Of a DNA stretch of 64,000 nucleotides, positions 1 through 10,880 are shown piece after piece; positions within the stretch are counted from its first letter, which is position 1; every line of letters starts with the position of its first letter. Source of the DNA: Diplonema papillatum. Taxonomy: Eukaryota; Euglenozoa; Diplonemea; Diplonemida; Diplonemidae. The stretch lies in the NCBI GenBank assembly GCA_030068145.1, contig JAPJBO010000310.1:124001-188000 (forward strand). Reading direction: 5' to 3'. The notes below the pieces were generated by a model. That model ran no database searches, was not told the DNA's origin, and worked only from the letters and a program-made list of their open reading frames with translations. Position numbers and translations under genes: made by a program.

Positions 1-736
1 GCTGCAAGAAAGCGTGTAGAACTGACGATCGCTCTCGTCGCTTTTGCAAGCGCACTTTGTCGCATTTTTTTGCTCACGCTGGCAGATTTTCCGTCTTCCG
101 CTTGACCAAGGTCGCGCAGAGGAAGCCGGAACCTGCGGTGTGTACCAGCTCAACCCAAACGCGGGTGGAGCGAACCCACACGGCGAGGTCCAGCCTCAGA
201 AGCTGGAGTTAAACCGAGTCACAAGAGCGGGTGTGCTACAACCAAAACGTGCAAATCCACCGCTTTTTCATCTCTAGCTTCAACTCCAGCTTCTGAGGCT
301 GGACTCCACCGTGCAGTAGAGCCTTCGCCCGACCTTCGACAGAAAGGCACCATCGGTATTCGTTTCTGCATTAAGTTCTGTTTGTTCTTGTTTGAGGGGG
401 TGGGGCAGTGCAGTCGGTCGCGAGACTGTTAAGGTGAGCGGTGCCACCTTCCCCCCTGCGAGCTCTCGAATCAACTAGTGTCTGCTGCTGCGGCGGGTTG
501 CGTTTGCGTACACTCATGGTTGAAAGCTGCTGCTGCGGCCTTCGTGAGTGACAGCTGCGCTGTGCCAAGTTGAGCCTCTCACCATCCGGGGGCCCCGTGG
601 TGGCCAAAAGGAAAGGGTAGTATTCTCGCGTTGCAGCCGTGGAGTGCACAACGAGCACAAAAACCAATTCGCGACCGAAATGGGCTTGAGCCCACTCTGG
701 TTGTCGCGGCTTTTTCTCATATTTCTGGACCAACAG
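1..736. other. Non-coding stretch with a short perfect hairpin
   Basis: No convincing gene. The only clear structure is a 21-bp perfect inverted pair, 190-210 and 282-302, whose left arm begins CCAGCCTCAGAAGCTGG, separated by about 71 bases. It could be the end structure of a small foldback repeat. Small open frames here have no protein-like composition. Confidence 0.5.
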
Positions 737-941
737 GTACCAGGGAAAGCCTGCTACACGGGAGCAAGCTTCACGTGTTCGGCGGTACTGCAGAGCCACG
801 GGCCTCCGGGTCAAGTGGCTACCGATTTCCCAAACTAAAGCATCAAGGCTTGGCGCACCTTGGGGCTTGGCGCTCGCGCTGCACACAAGCTCGTCGAGAC
901 GGTCAGCCGCAGGGCAGAGCGGACGAGGTTGTGGCACTGTG
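737..941 (-). repeat. Dispersed repeat family A, copy 1
   Basis: About 205 bp that match, in reverse complement, the segment at 61788-61997, and in part 11640-11730. The shared text includes TAGGCCCGTGGCTCTGCAGT and the stretch around ATCGGTAGCCACTTGACCC. The copies differ by scattered substitutions and small indels, so this is an old dispersed family. No coding capacity is conserved between copies. Confidence 0.8.
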
Positions 942-1842
942 CTGCGTAGGGCAGGAGCGGCTTTTTTCTTTTTCTTTGTCTTGACCAACAAGGACTCCCT
1001 ACGGACTCCGTCTTCTCACGACAGGAATCCAGATCGGCGCGTGTCGTTCCTGAACCAATCTCCTTTCTGGGACCGAACAACTCGGACCCAGCCTCTCCTC
1101 GTGCAACACAAATTTCAACTTGCGGGGGGGAAAAACAATATCCGCAAAAGAAGACTCGAAGATGAAGGTGGCCCGTTCGCGCTTTTGCATTTTCTCCTCG
1201 GGTAGCCTTGCGTTCTCATTTGCTGTCTTGCGGCTCGCGGCTGAAAAGGGCTTGCACTCAATCGCTCGTGCCCCCAGGGTGATGGGATGCTGGCAACATA
1301 CGTCCTGGGATGCTACGGTATACGGTCGACATGACCACGTATCCCCAAGCACTTAGATCGTGTGTACGCATCACCAGCCTGCTGCCTCTTGGTATGAATA
1401 ACGTGGTACCTACCCCGAACGCATACCATGCTTGTGGTGTGTACACACTAACATGGTGTGATACATCAGCTCTAGCAGTACCTGGTGTGAAAGCAGCTGG
1501 TACTCAGGATCATTCTGCTAACCATGCCCCCATACTACCTCAGGAGCACCCAGGAGGTATGGATGGAGGACATCTCTGGCATGGGTTGGACCATTTGGAA
1601 TCCTGTTGGGATCCTTAGCAAACGTACCTTAACCTCCCAAAGATTCCCTCCCAATTACCTGTGAAGGCAATTTTCTCATGTCTATTTAAAAAATTGGCAC
1701 AGCTGGTCGGAAGTTGCATGTTCGGGTCTCTCGCGACTTGACTGTGGCTGTCGTATGCTCGTGACTTATTGAGCGAAGGTTCGCATAGCATTTACAGAAT
1801 CTCTTAGCGTTTACAGTTCTTTTACCATTTATGAAAGGTGTA
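942..1842. other. No recognised feature
   Basis: About 900 bases in which I see no gene. The segment around 1280-1600 has weak similarity in wording (CTGG, GGTATCC, TATGC) to the 155-bp repeats at 32.7-33.1 kb, too weak to call. Confidence 0.4.
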
Positions 1843-2086
1843 GCCGGCTCTTCCCGGCTACTCGCGTCCTCCGCATCGCGGCGTGCCTATCGGCGCAAAC
1901 GAGAAAGCGAAGATTCCGATTCCTTTTCGGATTACGAATAGTCAGTAATGTCCAAGCACAGTTGCAACCGACAAGGGTTGCGCCGCGCCGAAAGCGCGGA
2001 AAGAGTGACCCTTCTGGAGTCACGTAGGGAAAAGCTGGCATAGTGTGGTACTCATTTGCATGCAAATGACTCCCCACTAACGCAAC
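1843..2086 (+). repeat. Dispersed repeat family H, copy 1 (carries ATTTGCATGCAAAT)
   Basis: Matches 34508-34683 closely, starting at GCCGGCTCTTCCC and ending at CCCCACTAAC. This copy has an internal insert of about 60 bases relative to the other. Both contain the perfect 14-bp palindrome ATTTGCATGCAAAT, here at 2054-2067. The flank beyond 2086 (ACGCAAC, then CACCCAACGACTG) recurs loosely at 10190-10300. Confidence 0.8.
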
Positions 2087-2959
2087 ACGAAGAGTGTCCG
2101 ATGAAACCCCTTGTCAACACCACCCAACGACTGCGACGCGCGTGCGAAATGTCGGACGCTAGCGTCTGTCAAGAGCATGCGTGACTCAGCCGTGTTTTAA
2201 AGGTGAGATGAGAGGCATCGGCTCACTCTGTCAAAGGACCATACCACTAACGCAACAAGAAGACGAAAAGGTGTGTAAATATGACACATGACCGGGGAGT
2301 TAATACATTGGACCCAGCTACCGCGGTCGGTGTAAGCCCTTGGCTCGATGGACACGCGAAGCTGCAAACCCATAGCAGTCAAACTTGCGTGAGTGCGTGG
2401 ACCCCTTAGAAGCAAGGCCCATCACACTACTTAGCCCGGGTCTCTCGGTCGCGTCCCCCCCCTCCTTCTGTTGGTCTCCTGGTCTTGAATCTCGCTGTTC
2501 GTGCTCGAATGCTTCAGCGCAGTCGTCAAGCCACCCAAGAAACAGGTGCTTGGGAAGGGGATGTCGTTGGACGGGAATTTCCTCTGTGACCTTGTCCAGA
2601 CAAGCTTATTTCCGTAAGTCCCCTGGACGGGTATTTTCATCTTGCCCCTACGCAATGTAAGCGATAGGGTTATCCCGGATGGTTTGCTTACTGAACCGTT
2701 TTACCGAAAGCAGAATTAAGAAGACGCACGAAAACCTAGGCACAAATATATAGCTCAAAGCATCTGCAGAATAACACGAAACGCCTCTGGCAACAACCCG
2801 TTTTCACATTTCTTGCGGGACACAATTTGAGTCTCGCGTGCGAGTAGGGCACCTTAGCTCGTAGCACTCCGTGAAGAATCCGTGACCCACCTCCGTGTTG
2901 ACGCTCCTCCGGCCATGCAATTCATCGAGGGCATCTTGAGGCGGAACGAAACGTAAGTA
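2087..2959. other. No gene; repeat fragment at about 2715-2825
   Basis: The segment 2715-2825 resembles 22640-22745 (both contain CTCAAAGCATCTGCAGA), a minor dispersed family. CAGTCGTCAAGCCACCCAAG near 2520 recurs near 11106. Nothing else is recognisable. Confidence 0.4.
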
Positions 2960-3240
2960 TAAGCCGATCCGTCCCCTCCTGATAGACCGCGATAGACCGA
3001 AAAATACAGCGCCAGGCAATTGTACTCAGCTCCAGGAGATAGGGATAGACCTGATAGACCGTGGTGGTTTGGGTTAGAATGCAAAGAATCTGTGGCGATA
3101 ATCTGCATCGCCGACGGCGTGGTTGTCTCTTCGACCGTGGTGGACCTTGATTCACTGTTATCCACAGCGCCAGGCAATTCGACGTAGTTCCAAGAGACAG
3201 GGATGGACCCGCTTGTAAAGTATCCTTCCCCCGCGCAAGT
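2960..3240. repeat. Family D repeat cluster (CTATCAGGTCCATCCCTATC type)
   Basis: Contains two diverged units, in reverse complement, of the repeat found in tandem at 3877-4172 and again at 5305-5490 and 56283-56430. Diagnostic words are GATAGACCG, GGCAATTC and AGATAGGGATGGACC. Between the units lies AATCTGCATCGCC, also found at about 5545 and 41105. Confidence 0.7.
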
Positions 3241-3265
3241 GAGGAAGAGTTCCTCCATTTCAGCG

Positions 3266-3301
<36 letters not shown>
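3266..3301 (+). repeat. 36-base homopolymer C tract
   Basis: An uninterrupted run of 36 C on the plus strand, so 36 G on the minus strand. It can form i-motif or G-quadruplex structures and is prone to length error in sequencing. Confidence 0.95.
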
Positions 3302-3303
<2 letters not shown>

Positions 3304-3876
3304 CGTTCGTGGCCGCCGGAACCCATTGGCCGCGTACTGGTATCACAACGCCAGGCGTGCGTAGGAGTGCGTGGTTCACTACGCGAAGTCGTTGGCGTGA
3401 GCCTCGACGGAGCGTGGATGAGTGCAGATCTTGGTCGTAGTAGCGAATATTCAACGGAGAACATTGAAGGTTTCCGCGTCAACAGCAATTGGACATGGGT
3501 CAGTCGGTCCTTAGGCAAGGTGTATTGCTCGCCTCAAAGCTGCCACTGACGAGCTTGCTCGGACGTGCAGGATTGCCGAAAGGGAATGCAACCCGGATGA
3601 AGAGATCTGAAGTGACGATCCCATCGTAACCAATGCGATTCCGCAACCGGTTTGAGGATAATGGCTGCAATGTGCCCTTTGCATGGGAGCAAACGAGTTT
3701 CGCATGGTTTGCAGCGTATATCGTGGTGTAGCTAGCTACAAAGTTATCACGAAGCTGGTGAAGCCCTAGTTATTTTGCCGTGTCAGGTGACGCAGACTTT
3801 ACCTGGCTGCTTCACCTGCGACCTTTTTTTTGGTGTGAACGAAGCTGCCCATCAAGAAGTCCTCTTACATAAACCT
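3302..3876. other. No recognised feature
   Basis: Unique-looking DNA between the poly-C tract and the family D array. No open frame here looks like protein. Confidence 0.4.
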
Positions 3877-4172
3877 GTCCATCCCTATCTCCTGGAAGTG
3901 CATCGAATTGCCTGCCGCTGTTCATTGTAGCGATTCGAGTCTATCAGGTCCATCCCTATCTCCTGGAAGTGCATCGAATTGCCTGCCGCTGTTCATTGTA
4001 GCGATTCGAGTCTATCAGGTCCATCCCTATCTCCTGGAACTGCATCGAATTGCCTGCCGCTGTTCATTGTAGCGAATCGAGGGCCACCACAGTCTATCAG
4101 GTCCATCCCTATCCCCTAGAGCTGCATAGAATTGCCTGGAGCTGCATTCTTCTGTCTATCACAGTCTATCGG
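3877..4172 (+). repeat. Family D tandem array, four units
   Basis: Units begin TCCATCCCTATC at about 3878, 3949, 4021 and 4103. The first two are nearly identical with a 71-bp period; the third is longer (82 bp) because it carries GGGCCACCACA, and the fourth is diverged. The array ends CTATCGGACCGGCTT. The reverse complement of its last units occurs at 5305-5490, making a large inverted pair. Confidence 0.9.
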
Positions 4173-4410
4173 ACCGGCTTAATTACACCTGAATACGTTC
4201 AGGCTCAAAGACCCGAGGACAACATTGTGTAACTAAATATAGTTTCAAACAGGAACTGCACACGTGTGCCCGACCACGTGACGAGAGGAGGCCGCCACGG
4301 CGATTTCTTCGAAACGGAAGTGCAGCTGAGGGCCCCCGCATCGAAAATACACGATGTTCAGCTCATTCGGGACAAGCTCGCAGCAGCGCGAAGCAATGCC
4401 CTTTTACCCC

Positions 4411-4803
4411 TCGCCCCGCGCCGTCCAACCCCTCAACAAAACCGTGGGCAGTCGCGTTCAGACCGGGCCACCCACGGTTGTAGGGGCCTCCTCCCTCCTC
4501 CCCGTGACGGATTCGCCTGTGCTCCAGTAGCACGGGTGGTCCTGGCTGTGACGAGCTACGAACAGCCGCCTGACAAACCAGACTCACACCGCTGTCCTGT
4601 CTGCAGACACTCAGGTTCCGCGCTGATGATGGTCCGCCTTCTGTGTCCGTGGCTTAAAGGACCGATACACGGCGCAGACGGGACCAGTGCGGTGTTGAGC
4701 ACATACCCATTCCAAGCACGTTCTTGCAATCGCCCCGCGCCTCCAACCCCTCAACAAAGCCGTGGGCAGTCGGAGTGCACCCTCGTTCAGACCGGGCACC
4801 CAC
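4411..4803 (+). repeat. Family E repeat (copy 1) between direct repeats
   Basis: The core at 4473-4728 (CACGGTTGTAGGGGCC to CAAGCACGTTCTTGC) is one of three copies; the others are at 33424-33664 and 35869-36118. Here the core is flanked by a direct repeat of about 65-70 bp, 4411-4474 and 4730-4803, both containing CCAACCCCTCAACAAA and CGTGGGCAGTCG. The flanks are too long to be an ordinary target-site duplication, so the arrangement may reflect tandem duplication. No clear pol III boxes were seen. Confidence 0.75.
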
Positions 4804-5304
4804 CACGACCCCGGCCGATCCATCTTTCTCCGCCTTTTTTTCATTCTTCGGTATTCATCATCCTTGCGGTTCGCCCTCACAATATATTGTGTGGCACGCA
4901 CAAACAAAATGTTCTTTGTCTTTTTCACTTGCTTCGAACGAAAAACATGTCAGCCTGAGGGTCCGAACGGAGCGCTAAGCCCGCTCCCTCGCGGGCTCTC
5001 GGATTGACGGGCGTGTGATACAGCCACCCTATATTCACGGACGAATCATTGTTCCGCCACGTCGCGAGTGGCAAACGTGTCTTGATGGCTGAAGCACACC
5101 ACTGCGGTGTCAGTTCGTATGAACGGCCAACACTACTGTTTTATCTTCAACCATACTTCAACCCACCTTGTTGGTTTATCGAGCGGCCGCAGAACAGTCC
5201 AACCTCCCCCGACTGTCCTACATAACTGGGAGGGACACAGCTCTACCGCGTACTGCACCACACAGAATTGGGTAGAAAAGCATGGTCTACCCAACTGACA
5301 GTGC
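4804..5304. other. No recognised feature
   Basis: About 500 bases, T-rich around 4825-4930, without a recognisable gene or repeat. Confidence 0.4.
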
Positions 5305-5490
5305 TAAGCCGGTCATCCCCTCCTGCTAGACAGTGATAGACAGAAGAATGCAGCTCCAGGCAATTCTATGCAGCTCTAGGGGATCGGGATGGACCTGATA
5401 GACCGTGGTGTACCTCGATTCGCTACAATGAACAGCGGCAGACCATTCGATGCAGTTCCGGGAGATAGGGATGGGCTGACTTAAGCTGCA
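5305..5490 (-). repeat. Family D repeat, inverted copy
   Basis: Reads, in reverse complement, as the last units of the array at 3877-4172 (AATTCTATGCAGCTCTAGGG, GATAGACCGTGGTG, GATTCGCTACAATGAACAGC). With that array it forms an inverted repeat with a spacer of about 1.1 kb. Confidence 0.85.
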
Positions 5491-5507
5491 GTGTCAGATC
5501 CATGTAG

Positions 5508-5925
5508 TTTGGGTTGCCTGGTAGCATGCAGAGAATGTGTGGCGAGAATCTGCATCGCCTGCGTCGCGGTTATTTCTTCGCACGTGGTGTGCCATGCTTC
5601 TGGCTCTTCAGCTCGTCTTGATCGTCGCGCTCAGGCGCGCGCTTGGTGCTTCGCTTCTCCTTCGACTGCTCGTCCAGGTTCATCGGTTGCGTGTCGATAG
5701 TTGCTTCTTCGTTCGTGTTGCCGTCGCCCTTTCTTGAACCGCTCTCGAATTCCGACTTCGCACTTCCGTGCCTTCCACTTCGTCTTCAGCTGCTTCCGGC
5801 AGAACCGTCACCATGTTGGCGCGCCTTGGCCCCCTTGTAGAAGCTGCTGACACCTTTACCAGTAGGCGCCGCTCATTGCGCGTCCGCTTCCCGCGTTCTT
5901 TTTCAGCAGCCACCCTCTTTCGCGC
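5508..5925 (-). pseudogene. Decayed coding fragment, family L (LPEAAE-type)
   Basis: On the minus strand, broken frames encode basic, Ser/Thr/Glu-rich peptide with the word LPEAAEDE. Related words occur at 40240-40420 on the plus strand (VLVLPEAAEGERG) and at 41090-41390 on the minus strand (GMLPEAEDKQ). All are interrupted and low in complexity. They look like decayed pieces of one multi-copy gene, perhaps belonging to a mobile element since two copies lie inside the 36-42 kb transposon. The function is unknown. Confidence 0.35.
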
Positions 5926-6137
5926 CCTTTGGAGCCAAGGTGGTGCCAGTACTCGCAGGAGACTTGCCTCCGTTCGAGGTCTTCATCGCACCCTCTGAAC
6001 ACGACGAAGTGAAGCACACTGCGTTTCCCGCAACCCAAGTCCCCATGCCAAAGTTGGACGCAGGCGAAATAATGGATTTCCCAGCGTGCCGGCCTTACCC
6101 GAACCCTCTTTTCCTTTTTTTTCTCTTAGTAATACAG

Positions 6138-6353
6138 TTGTACTGAAGGGAACATTTCCGGAACAACGGTTGCACATAAAAGAGAAACCGAAGCCAACGA
6201 AAAAGTGCTAATAACAGGAACCCCTTCCAGAGAGGGTTATACCCAGAACACGCGAAGAACAAGACTTTTGCGTCTCAACATTTTCACCAGTGGATGCTGA
6301 TCGTCCGTTGCTCCGTTTGTCAGCGCAAACCGTCACTCCAAAAAATGTTCCTG
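6138..6353 (+). repeat. Dispersed repeat family G, copy 1
   Basis: Matches 10648-10880 over about 210 bp with many substitutions. Shared words include CCGGAACAACGGTTGCACAT, GAAGCCAACGAAAA and CGCGAAGAACAAGA. Open frames differ between copies, so it is not read as coding. Confidence 0.75.
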
Positions 6354-9300
6354 CAACCAACCTTGCACAAGTGGCACTCGTCCCGAGATTACCGACCCCT
6401 CTCTTTGCGCAGAACTTTTAGGTTGTCTGGTGTCTTCGCGGCTGCGGCCAAACCGCCCTCGGGCGTGGCCAACACGCCAGTACTCCCGAGACCACATCAG
6501 GGTTCAAGTAGGGCTGGTTCTCCCTGGTTTCCAAAAAAACCCGGTTTTGGGCTAAAACCGGTTGTGGTAAAAGTAATAGCCCAATTGGCACATGTCCATT
6601 ACCCTAAACGCGTGTATTTGAGACACCCCGCCCTCAGCCCCCAAAACTTCTCAATTACAAGCGTTTTCTGCTGTCTCAACTACACGGGGGAGGGTAGGTA
6701 TTACGAAAAAGGGGAAACCGTGAGATTCGCCCCAGCTCGGAACCAGTTTGTGCACTTTCTCTGCACTGCTCCAGTGTACCTGTTTGGTCTGCTAAAGAAG
6801 AGCGAGTGAATCTGACGGCAAAACCCCGGGAAAAACTGGGAATAGAGGTTGAAAATACTCGAGGGGGCTGCCTTGTGCTTACTTCGAAGGAAGGGGAGAA
6901 ACAAAACAACTACAAAATGGGTCTTTTTTGTGAACGCTTACGCCCGCCACTGAACCCAGATTCACCTGTGTTTCGTGTGGGCTACAGCACATTTACCTCC
7001 TTTGATCTTTTGCAGCTGGCAGCCTCCTCAAGTATTTCCCGCAAAGCAGGTCTTATACAAAAGAAAAATCCTTTGGGAACGTGTCAGTTAGACTTTGGCG
7101 GACAATGTCCGGCATGGGGGGGGACCACGGCAGGCAGTGCTCCCGCTTGCGAAAAAGTGCGAGGAATTCCTCAAAACAAAAAGAGGCTCGAAAAAAGAGG
7201 GTGAGGAATTCCTCATGAGGAATTCCTCACTTTTTTCCCGTTGGTGGTATCGTGTAGCCAAAGCACTGCATCCCAGTCTACTCGTGGACTGGCGGGCAGA
7301 AGTCTGGGGCTGCCACGGGGGCTGGAGCCGAGAAAGAGGAAGCAGCCCCGGATTTCTTGACAGATTCTCACCCAGTCGACACAACTGCCTTGTTCCACGT
7401 GATCTCTGGTCTGCGTCTACTCGTGCCAATGATTTACCAGCACGCAGCATCGAGTGGTGGTTGAATTTGAAATGGGATGTTGCCTCCAGGAATGTGCAGT
7501 ATATATTGTGACAAACAGACTGAGAAGTGCAACCTTTCTCCACCTGTACCGTATCGTTTCGCCGGGCCCCGGACCCCCCAGAGCTTCTCGGTCTCAGAGC
7601 GGCAAAAGAAAGTTGGTCGGGAAACCAAGGCAAAAACGAAGCTAATAGCCTGCACAACACGGGGGTAAAAAAAATGGGGGGCACAAAAAAAAAACACAAG
7701 CCCAAAGCAAAAATCCGGGGCATTTTCGAAGTTTTTCAGCCAGAAATTCACAGAATCCTACCAGAAACAGGCCAGGAGGATTGGTCCATGGGTAACCAGC
7801 GGTGGAAAAGGGTTTCCGGCTCGCTTTTTTGAGTATTTGCTGTTTTTCGGAGGGGTTTCACACCGGTCATGCAGGCGGTGTTCTAAGGCAAAATACAGGC
7901 ACCATGCGATTGGGCAATTTTCAAGGTCGTTTTCGTGGAATTCAAGTCGGCCTTGGCCCCCTGGTGTCGCTCACCAGCATCTATCAACCCGAATTCGTGT
8001 CAAAGTGCCGCCCGCTTCTCGGCTACGCAGTTTTTCAGCCCATCCCTCGAATTTGTGCGACGGTGCTGTTCCTGCTGCGATGGCCACCATGCTTCCGCTT
8101 CTCGCTGTGCCGCTTTGCTGGCTGACATCCGGACTCTTGCATTACTCTAACTGCACACAGTCAATTTTAGGTGCAGTTCTGGTGTAATCTTGCGGATTTT
8201 GGTGACTTCTGGTACCGAAAACCTGTGCATGCTACCGTTACACTAAGGTGATGCTACCGTGACGCTACCAGGAACAGTCTGTTATGAAGGCATAGGATGG
8301 TTTTCAATACTATACTGAGTCCAGTCTTGTGATCCGGGGGTGTGTTCTGGGGTCGTAACCACCCGAGCTGTCGTTCTCTGTGGGCTCCAACAAGTCGACA
8401 AGGAAATGTTCTTGCTAGAACACGGCAGCTTCCTCGGGTGCGCCAGCCTGAACGTGCAAACCTTGGCCTTTGCTGGAGCATCTGGGCAGTATTATGGTCC
8501 CCCGAGTGCTTTTCTGCTCCGCCAAGTGTTGTGTGCTGCCAGTAGGGATATTTTTCTGGCAGTCTCGGGCTTCAGAAAGGCGTAACGGTAATAGTCAATC
8601 TCGCTCCTCGAAATAGGTGTCAAATTTTAACAGGCCGAAAAATCTCCTTTTTTGGCTTCTGTGCATCATCTACGCAGTTCCGCGGCTTTTTGGCCAGGCC
8701 GTGAATTCGGTGTCATGCCACAGTGGAGGTGACTTGTGGGTGCCGTACCTGGAGTACAGTCACCACCATTGGCAAAAAACTCAAAAAAACTCGAAATCAC
8801 GCTATGTTGGCTGGCCGTGGTACCCCGGTCTCGGGCCTTATTTTTTATGGTTTGCCGTGCCGCCATAGGTCCGCAGGCAAGTGTCCGCCAAAGTCTAACT
8901 GACACGTTCCCTTAACCTCCCTTTACCTAACTGCTATCAACACAACTGTCTCCGCAGCGGCGCGCCAGGTGTCTTCTGAGAGGTGGCACGCCGGGCACAT
9001 GGCAGACCGTGCGGTTCCTCATGAAGGTCCGTGCCCGCTGCTGCCAAGTCCGCGCGTCGCTGGCAAATCCGGGGCCTGGCCGCATTATCCGGTATCCAGC
9101 ACAGAGTATAGGACTCCTCCTTCACCTGAGCACGCTGGGCACCAGTGTTGGAGTTGCTGTGCCGGCATATACAGCTCGCATGGCCTGCACGGGGGCCTCC
9201 TCACAGATGTGCAAGCGTCCACCGCACAGTGTTCCCGACAGCACACACCCACTCGCAGTGTGCGCACTGCATCCAGATTGTTCCTCCGACCCCTGGCAAA

Positions 9301-9550
9301 CAAACACGGCCTCCGCGGCGGGTATCCCTCCTCAACACGGCCGACCTCCACTTAAAGCCGCACAACCAAAAAAAAAAAAAAAAAAACGCTAACCTAAACA
9401 ACTTCCGCCGGTAGAGAAACCTCGCCTAAAGAAATCAACTGCCTTCGGGTAGGCTAGTCTGACACTAGTTGTCGTCGGGAAGAAAAAAAAAAAAAAAAAG
9501 TCTTTTTGATGAAGTACCCCTCGCAGTTGCATGTTCAAAAAAAAAAAGAA
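6354..9550. other. Long stretch without a recognised gene
   Basis: About 3.2 kb. Near 6745-6840 there is a weak match to 62230-62320 (ATCTGACGGCAAA). At 7163-7229 the 12-bp palindrome GAGGAATTCCTC occurs three times, twice back to back. The segment 8960-9360 is GC-rich and may be decayed coding DNA, with a Cys-rich minus-strand reading, but no family can be named. Poly-A/T runs lie at 9368-9386, 9483-9500 and 9538-9549. Confidence 0.4.
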
Positions 9551-9894
9551 GGTAAAACAATGCACGACAAGCGCAGAGATCTGAGAAGAGGCAAATCTCA
9601 CGATTACTATAAAACTTGGTCATCATCGCAGTTTCAGTTTTTTACATCTGAATGACACCTCAACACAAAACAAGTTGTCGACAACTAACAAGTAAAATAA
9701 TAAAACAAAACTACGCATTTCTGGTAAAACAATGCACGACAAGCGCAGAGATCTGAGAAGAGGCAAATCTCACGATTACTATAAAACTTGGTCATCATCG
9801 CAGTTTCAGTTTTTTACATCTGAATGACACCTCAACACAAAACAAGTTGTCGACAACTAACAAGTAAAAGAATAAAACAAAACTACGCATTTCT
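9551..9894 (+). repeat. 172-bp perfect-looking tandem duplication
   Basis: Unit 1 is 9551-9722 and unit 2 is 9723-9894; I see one substitution (AAAATAATA versus AAAAGAATA). The 3' half, from TTTACATCTGAATGACACC to ACGCATTTCT, recurs diverged at 22286-22384 inside the ELAPOR-like gene's intron. The near identity points to a recent duplication. Confidence 0.95.
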
Positions 9895-10586
9895 TTTCCC
9901 TCTGCGCCCGTGGGTTGGGTGCGTGGCAACTAAATATTGCAAGTCTTTGCGCAGAAACCAACCCACTTGACTCACTTATCATAAAAAGAACTTTCACATG
10001 TCCGCCCATACGGGATCGTCGAAAACACAAACCAAAAAATTCTCAGCTGTAAAACGAGTGGTCGGCCACTGCCTGGGCCATGGGCGACCACTGGCCGGCC
10101 GCTGTTGCGTCAGTGGAAAGTCATCGGCTTATGTTGATGACCACCACACGTGACACGAGACTTCACGTTCCGGAACTCTCGATACATGGCTCCCCGCCAA
10201 CGCAACGAGAGCACCCCTTGCCAATACCACCCAACGACTGTGGCTCACAGCCATTGCACAATGCCTGACGGTATCGTCTGGCAAGAGATGACACAACCGT
10301 ATCTGCAGGTTGACGAAAAGCACAAGTTCACGTTGTCAAACGACAATACCATGAACGCAACGAATGCCCGGACGTATGAGAATCTTCGCTTGCCCCTTCA
10401 GCCGAGCTGCACGCCGAGAAGCGTCAGTGGCGAAGGACAGGGGGCTGAGGGCGCGTCTCGTATCGCGCAGCGTCTGACGATGGGGCTGCAGTGTGGTGTT
10501 TCGGACCGTGTGTTTCCTTGTCATACAAAGAGTAGACGTAGTCCGTCCAACTCCGACCAATTACTTTTCTTACTGATCCATTTGTA
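9895..10586. other. No gene; faint match to family H flank
   Basis: Around 10190-10300 words such as CACCCAACGACTG and GTCTGGCAAGAG echo 2105-2175. Nothing else is recognised. Confidence 0.35.
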
Positions 10587-10632
10587 TAGTGCGTTGCTCA
10601 GGGTAGTCGAAGGCCCGACAATCACACTGACG
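10587..10632 (+). repeat. Short conserved dispersed repeat F, copy 1
   Basis: A stretch of about 45 bp, TAGTGCGTTGCTCAGGGTAG followed by TCGAAGGCC and GACAATCACACT, that recurs almost unchanged at 23944-23986 and 53217-53262. The flanks are unrelated, so the core is a mobile or selected unit. Confidence 0.85.
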
Positions 10633-10647
10633 CAGCACATTTTCCAT

Positions 10648-10880
10648 TTGTACTGGCGGGAACAATTCCGGAACAACGGTTGCACATGAAAGAGGAAAAC
10701 GAAGCCAACGAAAATTGCTAGTCCGCGGAAGCCTTCCCCCAGAGAGGTTTCACGCCCTGTCTACGCGAAGAACAAGATGCTTTTGCTTTATCATTTTCAT
10801 CACCTTTGGCCTGTTGATGCTGTTCGTCCGGTTGCTTCGTTTTTATCACTGCAAGCTCCAGCTCCGGAAATGTTCTCGGC
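10648..10880 (+). repeat. Dispersed repeat family G, copy 2
   Basis: Diverged partner of 6138-6353, sharing CCGGAACAACGGTTGCACAT and the CGCGAAGAACAAGA word. Short hydrophobic open frames across it are not conserved in the other copy. Confidence 0.75.
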
